DNA of 28,891 nt from Folioceros fuciformis. Taxonomy: Eukaryota; Anthocerotophyta; Anthocerotopsida; Anthocerotales. Numbering within the stretch: position 1 is the stretch's first letter; each line of letters opens with the position of its first letter. The translations under genes and the position numbers were made by a program. Below, piece after piece: positions 1-11,382 of the stretch. A model generated the notes under the pieces. It was given only the letters and a program-made list of their open reading frames with translations. It was not told the origin of the DNA and searched no databases. Location of the stretch: positions 1 through 28,891 of the forward strand of contig JBNGIO010005969.1 in the NCBI GenBank assembly GCA_049999805.1, written 5' to 3'.

Positions 1-1181
1 CTTAGCAGCTTGTAGCTGCCATGGTGCAAGGGTGCGCTCTCTGAGTATCATGCTTGTGTATTGGAGACGAAGTCAGCATTCCCCTCTCTCATGGTGCTCA
101 TACCCTGTACATATGCAAGCAGGGGGTCCCCCTTTGTATTGTAAGTGGAAGATTCCTTCCATCAACTTAATCATAATCCTTTTCCTCGCGAAAAAAGCTC
201 TCGACCACCCTTAGGAGCTTCTCGCACACACTACCCACCCAGACCAGACGTCTCCAATCCAGCCACAGGCAATGGGGGGATCTCATCCGGGAAGTTGTCT
301 AATTAGAGAGGCACCAACAGGCCTCTTTATACAAAGTTTGCATAGTGGGTGTCACAAACCGCCATAAAGTCTGCGTCTAAAAACAGTCAACTTGAAAGGT
401 GCCCTTAATTACGGGCGGCATTAGGTCTAAGATAGCATGCAATCAAATCTTATCTAAATTGTATTTTTAAGATGCAATAACTCCTAGCCTACCTTAGCAC
501 CACGCTCTCCTCCTATCCGTTCTTTTGGCCCTTTTTCCTCTGCCTCCAAATTACCGGGCTCTCCTTCCATGCTGCTAATCAGGAAAATTCTCCCATAAAA
601 TTTTCACCTCACTTCTGCTGTTGGCTAACTTATCTTGGCTGGGCAAGGATAGGGCCTGCCTTGGGGTCCTCTCCTCCTCTACTAGCCTAAATTTAGAACC
701 AAAGGCTGCTGACTTTAGAAGGGCGCCATGGTAGAATAGTTGTCTTTTTTAGACTTTGAAAGGCTGCAAAAGTAATGGTGCTACAAGTCTCGATGTATAG
801 GAGACCTTGTTGTGTCTCTCTCATTAGACAATTTCAAGTGTGAGCTTCTGTGTGTTGAATTTGTGCTTTATGGGTTGGAGTCATCCGATCGATGAAGGCC
901 TAATTCGGTGTGTTGTCCTCTCGTCACAAGAGGACCAAGAAGATTTGTGGGTGGTCGAGAGCTGTGTGACCAAGTTCCGTGAATGGGGTGACTAGTGGAG
1001 AAGGGTGCTCTACACCAGTGAGGAAGAGAAAGTTTTGCAGAAGCTCAGGGTGGGAACACGGTTTTGCGAAACCTATGGAAAGTCGGGAGGGAGCGTGATT
1101 TTGCAAAACTCCTATGGACCCGTTTGGCTGCCATTTTTTTTCCTTTCTCACTCCGTTGTCTAACCACGCCATGTTTAATCT
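1..1181. other. No gene recognised
   Basis: Both strands were read. There are only short open frames, with no family resemblance and no codon bias that stands out. The stretch holds ordinary mixed-composition sequence and no tRNA-like or rRNA-like segment. It may be the flank of an old transposon, but no terminal repeats can be shown. Confidence 0.5.
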
Positions 1182-1327
1182 AAGGAGAGGCATGTGTGGC
1201 CTGCGAGGGGACTGTGTGTCTTAAGGAGAAGCCTGTGAAGGGACTGTGTGTCCCAAGGAGAGGCCTGTGTGGCCTGTGAGGGGAATCTATGTCCCGAGGA
1301 GTGGCCTATGAGGGGACTTTGTGTCCC
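1182..1327. repeat. Tandem repeat with alternating 41- and 32-bp units
   Basis: Four head-to-tail units run A (1182-1222), B (1223-1254), A' (1255-1295), B' (1296-1327). Each begins with AAGGAGAGGC or a variant and ends with a GTGTGTCCC-like tail. The B units lack the GTGTGGCCT-like stretch in the middle of A. The basic period is therefore a 73-bp dimer present twice, a miniature higher-order repeat. No coding potential is seen. Confidence 0.75.
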
Positions 1328-4300
1328 AAGGAAAGAAATTTGGTGCATGTTGAAGTGTGAGTGTCTGGGATTGTGCAGTGCTAAGAAAGATTGGTCATAG
1401 ATTGTGTGGAGAATCAGTGAGAATCAGTGACAAAGTGAAGTGCCTTGGCATGTAAGATCTTAGGGTGCATCCACTAGAGAGATCTAAGTGAAAAATCATG
1501 TGAGTGTGGCTTGCTGTGCATGGGAATCAGTATGGACAGGCCATAGCTCCCTAACATGTGTGACAGGAAGACCTGCGTCATCTAGACACCATGGCATGCG
1601 CGTGCGCCGAATGGCTGGGTCCCACGACGATGACTGAATCCACTACCACAATGGCGGAGCCTATTGCAGTGGTAGAACCTGCTACGGTGGCGGAGCTAGG
1701 AACGATGGTGGAGGATTCGAGTACGGTGGTGGAGTATGTTTGGGTAGGGCTGACTGTAGGAAGTCTAGAAGTCATAGAATTAGAGCAACTGGACACAAAC
1801 CATTCCCTTGGGATCGAATCCTAGGACTACAATGATGTGGAGGATGAATGTGGACCTCCTTGTGTCCTTAGACAGAGAGTTTCACTCCACTATATGCCAT
1901 ATTCATATCTCTTGCAGCGATTGCTCCTGAACTGAGAAAGGCCCGTGAAAAAGTAGAATCGTGAATGATGTGAAAGGAACAAGTGAAAGGGAGGCATCCA
2001 GGTTTGAGAACGTTTTTCTCCCTTACATGATGGAGGATGTCTGTTGTGGGATTTTCCTTTAAACAACAATCTATTCATCTTATGCGCCACGCCACGGCGA
2101 CTATGAGTGGTGTACTCCGAATGAATTTTAACACCTTTCCTCCGTCCTATGTGTTATGCCATACATCACCCACATACATGTAATGTCATAGTGTCTGTAC
2201 TATGCCTCTGCATATGAACTTACTACACACACCATACTGAACACATCAACTTACTTCACCCTACGGCACAGAATTTGGCAAGGAATACGTGTTGTCAGAG
2301 ACTCCCAACGACATTCCTTCCACATCGGGGGACAGGTCCAAAATGCGTTACGGACGACCAGTTCCATGCTTTTATTACAGTCACATGTGTCATGTCGGAG
2401 CCTACAAGCCAGGTACTGGCCAGAGTGTGCTTGGTTCCGACCAGCAGCGATCTACTTCTTGGTCTTCACGGTGTTTGGACAGTTCGCCTATCATACTGCT
2501 CTACAAGCCTCTTCGATGGTGCGCCAGGTTTCAAGGTAAGGTAGCAGCTGGAACGACTGGGTGGTCAGAGCAGCCGCAGCAGCTGGAGACAAGCCAGCAG
2601 CCAGCTTGGCCCACCATGGTTCTATCCCATGCTCGGAGAAAACAGCGCGATCCACTTGCAGTATCGCCGGTGAGTGCAATTCGATCCCGGGGAAGGGTGC
2701 AGAAAGAAACACGATCACGTTGAACTTCATCCCCTCCAGTGGGTGGGACAACAGAACGGCTGCGATGTCTGGCCGGAAACCACCAATACTATCACCAGCT
2801 TGTAGTCTGCTTCGAACTCCGCGGCTGGTAGCCTTCTTGGAGCTCTGATTAGCCGATGCTCCATCTCGCTTAGCTAGAACATACACATTGCGGACTCACT
2901 ATGAAGTGAATTCTGGGGAATCGCATGTGCTTCAACGCGGAGGGCACCTCCGTGATGGCTGGAAATGTCCGAAGAACAGCGGCTCCTGAGCAAAACCTCC
3001 AAACCTCTAGCTGACTCACTACTTCAGCACGTGAACTATGCAAAATTTGGAAACTTAAAGGTATTGAGTGACAAAGGTAGGACAGAAAGTGTACAAAACT
3101 GATCGTCCTGGGTCCCCACGTCAAGAAGAATTGAGTTGTTTGAGGTCAGCTTAACGTACAACTCCCAGAAGATGACATGATCGAGGGCAACCTCTCAACG
3201 GCTGTACGGCTGTAGGCTCTATTCTTTTGACATAGGAACAGATCATGGTAGAAGTAGTGTCACTGTGTCTGAAGATGGTCATTGAAGACTATGAACAGGT
3301 ATGAAACATCAGCAGAAACAAACACGAGCAACAAACTAACCGCCGGTCCCATTCCTTCTACGTTTCAGCAATCTGCCATTTGGACTGGCAGCAGGGCATG
3401 GTCATGACTTTTATGGTGTCTGCCTCGTCACGTCGGCATATTGAAGACGGGAGACTCTCGGTTACTTGCAGCTTTTACTGCGACCTGGGTGACAATTGTG
3501 GTAGCCTACAGGACTTCCACTTCATTGTGTGACATTTGTGGGTGTCTTGCATGTGTGTTGACATCCTGAGACTGCCCCCCATATAGGACAATGTAGTAGC
3601 AGCCTCCAGGCACTTGTATACGAGTAGTCATCTGCTTCGGAACGAAGAGTGTGCTTCTGGACACTTGGTTTGGACAGTGAGTGCCTCGACTTAGCACGTT
3701 GAATCAACGAAGTGTCACACCCACAGCGAAGGATCACCCAGGTCGGTGGTTGTTTGTTATACATGTTCATGACTCCAGGGGCAAATCCATAAAAGTTGGA
3801 TAGAACTGCACACATGCTCAGGTCTCAGCAAGCCGAAGAAGTGAAACTGCTGTTTTGAGTGACCAGACCTGCCGAGGCTCCTAGATGTTGGCTGTAGCGT
3901 GGGACTCACCGTTTGGCCCTCCTCGTCTTCCCAGAGGATATGCTGTGTAGACTCTGGCCTTCGCTTTGGAAGCTCGGTTTCCTCCTCATTCTGTTGTCAC
4001 AGTGCCCTTTTGCTGAATACCAAGGGCGTGTGTTTGTCTGCTGGAACAAACTACTTTACACCTCCGACTATGGTACTTCAGCTCCAGAAAGCTACGATCC
4101 AAAAACGAAAAGCTCTATACAATCTCGTACTTCATTACAAGAAGGCATGACTAGGAAACGTAAATGAAGCCTCAGATTGAAGCTGGCGTCTGAACTAGGA
4201 GGGAATAGTGTAAAAGTAGTTAGGAAGAGCGCAGAAACTTTGTCCGAGACGAGAAATAAGCTGACAATGAACTGCCATGATGAATGTGCCCAACTGGTGA

Positions 4301-6514
4301 CCGGTGATGGGGAGAGAAGTCTTCCCTGTCTGTACGGCACCAGTTAAGAAAAAGCGTGATTCTATCCTGTTCAGGAACGGGAAAGTTGCTAGTACGTTCA
4401 CGCAGGCAAGGGAACGAAGAGGACATGAAAGGAGCTTTCTTTGCAGACGGGAGAACGACGACATAAAGGTGACTGGAAGACAATACTTGCAACTTTGACG
4501 ACTTCCTTGGGACACAGGCGTACGCCAAATCAATGCGCGAAATGCTGTCGATCGACCAAAGAGACGACGCGGTGATACAGCTAGTGCCTGGAAAGGCACA
4601 ATTGGCGCTCTTTCCAGAAGAACCTGGTCGTCACCTTCGAAAGGGAAGATGGATGGCAATTCTGGATGCAGTTGCACCCGGTTGGAGGGCTACATACGAG
4701 ATGCAGTTTCACCTCCGTTTGCTTATCACAGAACAAAAGTTGTTAGTGCCTCCTCTGCCGTTTTCCAGCTCGCCGTCTGACCAGCATAGTGTGCACCACC
4801 ACGGATGGTAACCAGAGTGGGAGGACTGGTGTGATGACAACTAACGGTGAAGAACTCCGACACACAAGGCTTGTGCTCACTCCACAACGTACTCGATGAA
4901 GTGAAGCTTGCACCACCATAGACAGACCATTCCCGCAACCATGTGTGCTTCTGCTGAGATGAAGGAGGGGCTGTGGAACACAGTAGGAGTACATATCGAG
5001 AAAGCCTTCAACCTGGCGAGATCATCCAATTCCTTACCACGCAAGTCTGCGCCCATACAACAAAAACTTTCCGCGACATGATGGTGGAGTGGCATGGGAA
5101 GGAATCCACCAGCAGTTACCACGTAGTATTGCGGGCACGGACAACTCCCTTCCATACATCGTCAGAAATGGCGGCGGTCGGAGATGGCACTCGTGAGAAT
5201 TTGGGTAGAAGCGGAGAGAAGGGCGAGGATAGAGGAGCAAGGCGGTGCCCTCCTTGTCTCGGTTCCTGAATCGCAACACAAACTTGCATGTCCATCCCAT
5301 CACCGCCACTGGAGCCATTGACTCTCTCTCTTGTCATTATTATCGTCTTATATAAATAAAAATAATGTATCAATTATAATTTATAAGCATTCGTACCGAG
5401 TCGCGTGCAACAATCCTGCCTGGTTGAAGACGAATCTCGGCCCAGATCTGAAGACCAGATTTCCCTGTTAAGAGTTTGAGTCATTAGTCTTGTGTTGCGG
5501 CACAAAACAGCACAAGTTGCGGAACCGCACTCAAAGAGGCACCATCTCTACGTCCTCCTGATGCCGGTTCCGGAGCATGACAGGGTCCTCCAGCCAGCAT
5601 AGCATTGTACACATCCTGTACACCTATGCAAAGGAAAATTGAACGTGAAGGGAGCAGAAGCTGAGCCCCACTTCACGACGGCTAATGTAACAGGGCCCTG
5701 CCACCAACACCAGAGCAATTCAGCTCCCTGATCCCAAGCAGAAGATGGAAGCAAGCAGGGTTATGAGTTCTCACCTTGGCCCCGACTCCACGACCTGGAA
5801 AGCGGTCCCCACAGCTTCAGCAAACCGGCCGAACTTGACCGCGTACCACAATCCATTCAGAGCCTTGGTGGAGCAGCTAAGATGGCTGAGAGCAGCCCGT
5901 AGTGAGGCGCAGGAGCTGCTAGAGGATCTGCGGTGCCGTTCCCCAGAGCAAAATCCTCAGAATTGAACGGCAAGGGCGACGCAGGGATGGCCGGCCAAAG
6001 TTCCCAAGATTTAGCCATGCCTACAGCGGATACTGAACTGTTGCGTCCAGTTCAGGAACAAAAGCATGCTCCCGTCGCAGCTCCTCCACTTCCAGGAGCC
6101 CGGCCAAGTTCGTAGCCCAAACTCCAAATCCTAATTCCATGTGCATGAAAGGACCGAGCTCGATTGAGAGAGGAAGGCGCAGTCTGTGATCGGAGCCCGA
6201 GGCTCCCGTAACCTGCTAGGCGTGAGGTTGATGACACTGTCGGGTTAGAGAAGAGAACAGTGATCGGGATGACATCTAGTAGCGTCTCATATTAACACAC
6301 ATGTTGAAACCTCAATTCCTCCAAGCTATAATTTTATTTTTCAGTTTTATTTGCTATCCTACTCTTCACTTCTTTTTTTTACACAAGTCTAAATAACTGT
6401 TCAGATGGCATTTTCAACATTCCTTAGGTTTTTCCAACACATGTTCATACGATATTTTCTAGCATATTTGGCATTTCATTGGTAAGTTTTATTTCAATGT
6501 GGATATTTTTTATG
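1328..6514. other. Long stretch without a recognisable gene
   Basis: About 5 kb of roughly balanced composition. Open frames up to 160 codons exist on both strands (for example minus 2491-2886 and minus 4195-4677), but they overlap frames on the other strand, show no known domain, and do not join through plausible splice sites into a family I know. Around 1600-1740 there is a low-complexity GTGG/ACGG-rich patch that opens frames on both strands. From 6300 to 6500 the sequence becomes AT-rich towards the LINE 3' end. A diverged gene or an old transposon cannot be excluded. Confidence 0.4.
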
Positions 6515-6524
6515 ATTGAAAAAG

Positions 6525-6542
6525 AGATGGAAAGTCCCATCT
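6525..6542 (-). other. Small hairpin near the LINE 3' end
   Basis: On the plus strand AGATGG (6525-6530) pairs with CCATCT (6537-6542) across a 6-base loop. The related copy at 25323-25339 has AGATGA with TCATCT, so the pair that differs changes on both sides. The place, close to the 3' end of the transcript strand, is where LINE RTs commonly recognise their own RNA. Confidence 0.5.
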
Positions 6543-6616
6543 ACTCCAAAGATTGGAGGAATAATCCCATTAGGGCCAAAGGCAAAAAGAGGTACTCTCC
6601 CCTACAAATATCGTTT

Positions 6617-7402
6617 TCAAAAACTACCTACTACTCCCAAAATGTCATGATGTGGAATAACAAAAGNNNNNNNNNNAAAACTACCTACTACTCCCAAAAT
6701 GTCATGATGTGGAATAACAAAAGGCCTATCTACCACCGGTGCTGAAGAAGCTGCTTGACCTGTGCTTGTTGCTATTCTAAAAACTGCATTGTCCAACGCT
6801 CGTTGCAAAGCAATGGATACACGTTGTCGAAAGAAGGCCACCACAGAAGAAAGAGGGAGAACACCATTCCTATTGCTATAATAAACCTTGGCGCACTCCT
6901 TGATAAACCTTGAAAAGTCCTTGCCCATTGCTCTATGAGTCACAAGAGCAAGGGGGATGAAAGTATGCCCGTCTTGCAAGGGAGAATACTTATGAACTTT
7001 GGCACTTGCACAACCCTCTGCTGCCCAACCAGGGGGGTTGATGATCACGTGCTCACAAATCGAATCCATAGTAGGATCCGTAACAACCACATCAGCAACA
7101 CAAACCTGTTCTCCCCTATTGAAGAAAAGGTCGGCTCTAAGTGAAACCCCATTGTGCAAAGTATATGGACGCTCCCTATACGGAAGAAACCCACACTCCC
7201 TAGCCATTGAGAACATGACATCTCGAACTGTATCATGAGTGGCAATGCGATGCCCCCCGACGGGACAACGTGCCAAATGGGACCTTGCATCAACAATGGC
7301 AACCCCACAACTGCATGTAGAGAGAGAAAAAGCCAAGGGGTGGGCCAAACCTAAGCGAAATCTCATCGCGGTGGCGAAAGTTGCTGGTGCAATTCGAAAC
7401 AC
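6617..7402 (-). pseudogene. LINE C-terminal zinc knuckle and restriction-like endonuclease domain
   Basis: This is the longest single frame of the element. Counting from its first codon at 7402, a zinc-knuckle-like set is seen at C30, C32, H42 and C46 (C-x-C-x9-H-x3-C). Next come HRIATHDTVRD, an Arg-Ala-Asp at 89-91 and, exactly 12 residues later, the Asp of DVVVTDP at 104. This fits the (R/K)PD-x12-14-(D/E) catalytic signature described for the endonuclease of R2-type elements, with Pro changed to Ala. The domain lies C-terminal to RT, also as in that group. The frame crosses the 10-N gap at 6667, where 47 bases are duplicated, so the last about 20 codons are partly an assembly artefact. The frame ends at 6617 with TGA. 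Confidence 0.65.
6667..6676. other. 10-N gap with 47-bp exact duplicate flanks
   Basis: The 47 bases at 6620-6666 recur without change at 6677-6723. This is most simply two contig ends that overlap but were joined with a placeholder, so the true sequence probably holds one copy. Confidence 0.85.
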
Positions 7403-7468
7403 CTAGATGCAAGGTCGAGCTAAAAGCCAATAGCCCGCTCCTTTACCTGAACAAGATCGAATACGAGC

Positions 7469-8161
7469 TCAAGAAGACCTAGGAATGGATGAGTCTAAAA
7501 GAAGGGCTCTTAGTGCTTGGCCATATTGCTTTTCTAAGAGGGAGGCTTGGAGACCCTTCAACCCTTCCCTAGAAAAGGAGGTGAAAGGAGGTAGAGTCTC
7601 ACGAGCCTCCATAGGTAGAGAATCCCTCGCTTGCCTAAGAGATACCTGTAAAGGGAAAACGCCCTCCTCAAGACTTGAAATAAAACTTTCAAGAACAGGG
7701 GAATCTTGTAGCAAAAAACGAGAGGCCAAAATTGAAGCTGAGAGAGCCCAGCTGCCGAGAAAGGCAACTGGGGCAGAGGACTCCATGGCCAAAAGACCAA
7801 CCCCTCCAAAGGCAACTGGCAAAGAAGCTTGCTTCCGAGCCAAATCACCGACAGCACACTTGAAGGCGCCCGAACCTATGATGTTCCCAATAGCCTGCAT
7901 AACTTGATGGTCAAACTTCCTAAGACTTGATAAGAAAAATGGAGAAGGCACAACAGTTCTAGTGAGGTAACCTGGTCACCGTGCAAAACAAGAAGAAAGG
8001 ATACCAAACGCAATCTGAGAATCACCGATTTTTGAGAGGTTCATGATATGAGCCAGACCTTCATCCAATGCTTTATCCACAAACCTATGAACAAAATCAG
8101 GAGGTCCCACAGGCACACCCAAGACTTGAAGTCCCTGCGAGGGGGTGATATCTCCCCCCAA
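7469..8161 (-). pseudogene. LINE post-RT (thumb/linker) region, broken
   Basis: Frame 7976-8161 begins GGDITPSQGLQVLGVPVG and continues to GDSQIAFGILSSCFAR. This is the usual stretch after the RT palm, where LINE proteins carry an LG.P(V/I)G motif. Frame 7469-7951 then gives ARKQASLPVAFGGVGL, the QA.LP...GG.G(L/I) segment common in LINE C-terminal halves. The two pieces are in different frames, so a frameshift or small deletion lies at about 7951-7976. No intact product is possible. Confidence 0.75.
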
Positions 8162-8245
8162 ATATTAAAGGGGAGGAGTGATGCTTGAAGGGGACCAAAC
8201 CCTGCATTTAGATAGCTTGACCCGCAACCCCACCTTGGAGAGCTC

Positions 8246-9241
8246 TCATGAGAAGAAATCAAATGTTGCTTTGACTATGACTCCTTGCCCAAGAATATGA
8301 GTGTCATTAGCCACGGAAGGGAAAAGGCATTCCCGAAATGCTAAGGCAGTAGAGGACAACACACGAAAATGCGCCATTGCAAAAAGAGCACCCCCCAGCG
8401 GATCCCCTTACCTTGTGCCTATTGCTGAATCAAAAACTGAGACCCCTTAATAGTCGGGCCGTGTTGGTAGGAGAGCTTGGATGGCAAGCCATAGAAGGAG
8501 CGAACAAAAGGGATAAGACTTGTCAATTGACCTCCTGCACTCTTGAGCTCCGAGAAGATGGCAACCCTAGAGACAGTGTTGAAAGCATTCTCAATATCAA
8601 TCTGCAAAGCTACCCAGTGAGGATGTAACTCACGGGCCGCCTGGATGCCGAGAGCGGCAGATTCACACCCACCTGGGGTAGCAATCCCAAATTGGTGGGG
8701 TGGAAGATGCGCTTGGAAGTAATCCCAAAGTTGAATTGCGATACTTTGGCTGATAAGGCATAAAAATACCTCCCCCACAACACACTCCTGAGGTGGGCTT
8801 TTCCAATACAAGTAGCCTACTAGCCACCAAAACTTAAGAGATTCCATTGGGAACTTCGCCCCTGGCCACAGCAGCTGCTACTGTATAAAGCTCCGAAAAA
8901 CCACTTGAGGGATCCTCAGGAGAAAAATATTCTCGAAAATGGTCATAAACTATGCCAGACAAACCCCCTGCAGAAAGTCGCGGCGCAGAAGAGAGTGCAT
9001 GCCCAAAAACAACCCTATCCAAGCAAAAAGGCTCCTCGACCTTGTGGTCAAGAAGATCTTGCGGTATACTGTCATGAGGTTCTGGATGAAGGGCACGAAG
9101 TAGAGCAATGGTGTCCTCAATTGTAGATGCAGCCGGCTCTGGGCGCAATGCTCTAGCAACCCGAGCATATTCACCAATCCCTGCCCAACATGAGAAACCG
9201 CTTGAGACGTGCTTTAAATGGGTCATGGCATACCTTGTCAA
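8246..9241 (-). pseudogene. LINE reverse transcriptase domain, broken
   Basis: Two frames carry RT blocks in order. Frame 8834-9241 holds the early block (APRLSAGGLSG, then ARGEVP). Frame 8419-8847 holds QFGIATPGGCESAALGIQAA and the first catalytic block ALQIDIENAFNTVSR, with the Asp retained. The next block reads GTR-stop-GDPLGGALFA, where other elements have Gln before GDPL; the stop is at 8410-8408. The usual A-D-D catalytic pair is read here as VANDTHILG, so one Asp has become Asn. The enzyme would therefore be inactive even without the frame breaks. That it is a non-LTR RT is well supported; clade is not resolved. Confidence 0.85.
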
Positions 9242-9773
9242 CCTTAGCTGACTCCAATCGAGATTTTGCTACTAGTAAATCCTCCTCCTGAAGAGCTTGC
9301 CAATCTCTGGATCGAAAACGGTGTAGTTGAGAGACCACCTCCCTATGACCTGACGGACCACCCCGAGAGCGCCGAAGGCACCATCTAGGCAGGAAAAGGA
9401 ACAAAATCCAAGCACCCTCATCCCTCGGGTCCTGACCAAGGCAATCCAAGGGAAGACGATAAGCAAGGCGAATATCATCATGTAGGCGCCTAGGAAGACA
9501 TCGGAAGAGGCGAGGACAAGAAAAACGAGCATGGAAAAGAGCCAACAAGTGATCAGATTGCCCTCGAAGCCACAACCAAGCCTCCAGGGACGGCCACAGA
9601 GGATCTGTTAGAAGAGGATTGGCAGCTGGTTCGGAGGAAGAAGCAAGTCGCACTTGTGCCACCCAAGTGGTCCTATCAAAGTCCTTATGCTTGTGACCAA
9701 TATGGCACTTCACCCCCTTGACCCCAGAGCAAAGTTGATAAGACATTGGGCAAGGGTGTCCTTGACATGTAAA
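9171..9773 (-). pseudogene. LINE N-terminal region (zinc-finger-like)
   Basis: This frame reads through FTCQGHPCP at the start, then more Cys/His (SYQLCSG, KCHIGHKH), giving a C-x4-C ... C ... C-H-x2-H pattern that fits a small nucleic-acid-binding finger. It is followed by a region of about 150 residues rich in Leu, Arg and Pro (PLWPSLEAWLWL, ILFLFLPRW), of the kind that precedes RT in early-branching non-LTR elements. The frame ends at 9171, and the RT part continues in another frame that overlaps it (8834-9241), so a frameshift separates them. An in-frame stop lies just upstream of the first finger, so either the true start is nearby or the 5' part is lost. The finger assignment is by eye. 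Confidence 0.6.
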
Positions 9774-9887
9774 GGCCGGGTGTCACGTGCCATGTGATAG
9801 AGGCATGTAGAAAGTCTTGTAAAATGATCAAAACCAAACAATTGTACTCCTCATTATAACCCATAACCCTATAATGCCCTCCATATG

Positions 9888-10372
9888 CTCCACTCTAAGC
9901 TGCTCAACCCTAGACCCATTTTGCTCCACAATGTTTATAAAACCCTAAACCCACTTTTCTCCATTGTGTCACTAAACCCTAAACCTATTCAGTTATGCTA
10001 TGTCACTAAACCCTAAACCCATTTTTTCTCCATAATGCTGATAAAACCCTAATCCATTTTTCTCCACCATGTCACTACACCCTAAACCCACTCCACTCTG
10101 CCATGCGGCTAAACCCTAAACCTATTTTGCTCCATCATGTCGCTAAACCCTAAACCTATTTTTCTTCGCAATGCCCCTAAACCCTACATCCATTCTCCTC
10201 CGCCATGCCCTAAATCCATTTTGCTGCTGCCATGCTTGTAAATTGTAAACCTTGTTGCTCTGCCATGCCAATAAACCCTAATCTCATTCTGCTATGTCAT
10301 TTTACTAAACACCAAACTCATTCCGCTTTGCCTTGCCGCTAAACCCTAAACCTTACTTGATTGCTCCACGAT
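9888..10372. repeat. Minisatellite with embedded telomere-like CCCTAAA motifs
   Basis: About 13 degenerate units of about 36 bp follow one another. Each starts with a telomere-like segment (CTAAACCCTAAACC or a variant) followed by a spacer of the kind ATTTTGCTCCACCATGTCA. The telomere-type core is better kept than the spacer. It lies just beyond the 5' side of the minus-strand LINE. Beyond 10372 the array fades into related CCATTC/CCACCATG-rich sequence up to about 10640. Confidence 0.8.
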
Positions 10373-11382
10373 ATCGGTATACCATTCCTACAAGCAATTC
10401 TACACCACTCATACTGTTTTTATATTGCTCCTCTAATATACCATCACATGGCCCTCTCCCCTCTGGTTGTCTTGGGCCATTCTCTATAACACTCTTGGGT
10501 ATATGGCCACACCCTTCCACCATGGTGCACCACACCATACTACTCCACCGTTCCGCCCTACGCCACACCATTCCACCCTATATTGCTCCATCATTCTGCC
10601 TTAGGCCACCACGCCGCTTCACAGTAGTGCATCATTCCCCCCTCAGTTTTATTTCACACATATTGATTTAACATTGATCATTACATGTTCTATCAATTAA
10701 ATATCTTTGTGACTTAAAAAAAAAATGATGGTAAACATTTTTTTGCAACATAGACTTTTGGGCATATATTGAAACAATGCAACAAAAGCCATTGATTTTT
10801 ACTATTGAATGTGCCTTGTGGTCATCACCTAAGGGGGTGTGACTCTTGGTGTGTTTAGCCTATACTAACCAACTTAGAATGATGTTCTAATACTCCTCAT
10901 CAACCTAAACTTGTTAATGGTAGTTTACTATGATAATGTGAAAGGCTACAAACACCTTGAAGAGCTATACAAGCTAGATGTGTTAGATCACAAGACAAAC
11001 TCTTAGTTAATATATTTGCTCCCATGAGGTTTGTTGGGCTGAACTAAAGGCAATGACCTTAAATGAGCACTTTCCATACACATAATCATATTGAAGATCA
11101 ATATGCTTGGACCTAGTACTAAATTTTGGGTTTACAAAAACCCAAAATTTTGAGTATACAAAACAAATACACATATAGCCAGTCTTTCAAAACTTAACAA
11201 TTTTTTAGAACTATTTATAAAAAAACATATTTAAATAAACATTGAACAATATTGAACAGGGGTAATTTTTTTCACAAATTTTACTTGTCTCCAAAAAGTA
11301 GAGAATGTCTTATATGAAGAATGTCTCTAAGAAGTTCCTATAGCTAGTCATGATGCAAGTTCCCATTCATCGTCCCTCCTTC
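10373..11382. other. No gene; AT-rich intergenic DNA
   Basis: The first 270 bases look like decayed relatives of the adjoining minisatellite (repeated CCACCATG and CCATTCC-like words). The rest is AT-rich with many stops in all frames. No RNA gene or transposon motif was recognised. Confidence 0.5.

Larger units (their letters stand above)
6515..9785 (-). mobile_element. Decayed non-LTR retrotransposon (LINE), RLE type
   Basis: Reading the minus strand from 9785 down, the pieces come in LINE order: cysteine/histidine fingers, a conserved pre-RT region, reverse transcriptase, a post-RT linker, then a zinc knuckle with a restriction-like endonuclease (RLE) signature, and a 3' tail with a small hairpin at 6525-6542. 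At least four frame changes and several stops break the single expected ORF, so the copy is dead. A second 3' fragment of the same family lies at 25310-26010. The 5' side adjoins a telomere-like minisatellite. No target-site duplication could be identified by eye. That it is a LINE is clear; assignment to an R2-like (RLE) group rests on the C-terminal motif and domain order. Confidence 0.85.

Noticed and set aside
1578-1824. Thr/Val/Glu-rich frames on both strands
   Set aside because: They arise from a low-complexity GTGG/ACGG patch; both strands are open for the same reason.
2491-2886. 131-codon minus-strand frame with a fairly protein-like composition
   Set aside because: No known motif, no partner exons, and it overlaps open frames on the other strand. 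It could be a fragment of an unknown gene, but there is no positive support.
4195-4677. 160-codon minus-strand frame
   Set aside because: No recognisable domain or splice partners; overlapping frames of similar quality exist in other phases.
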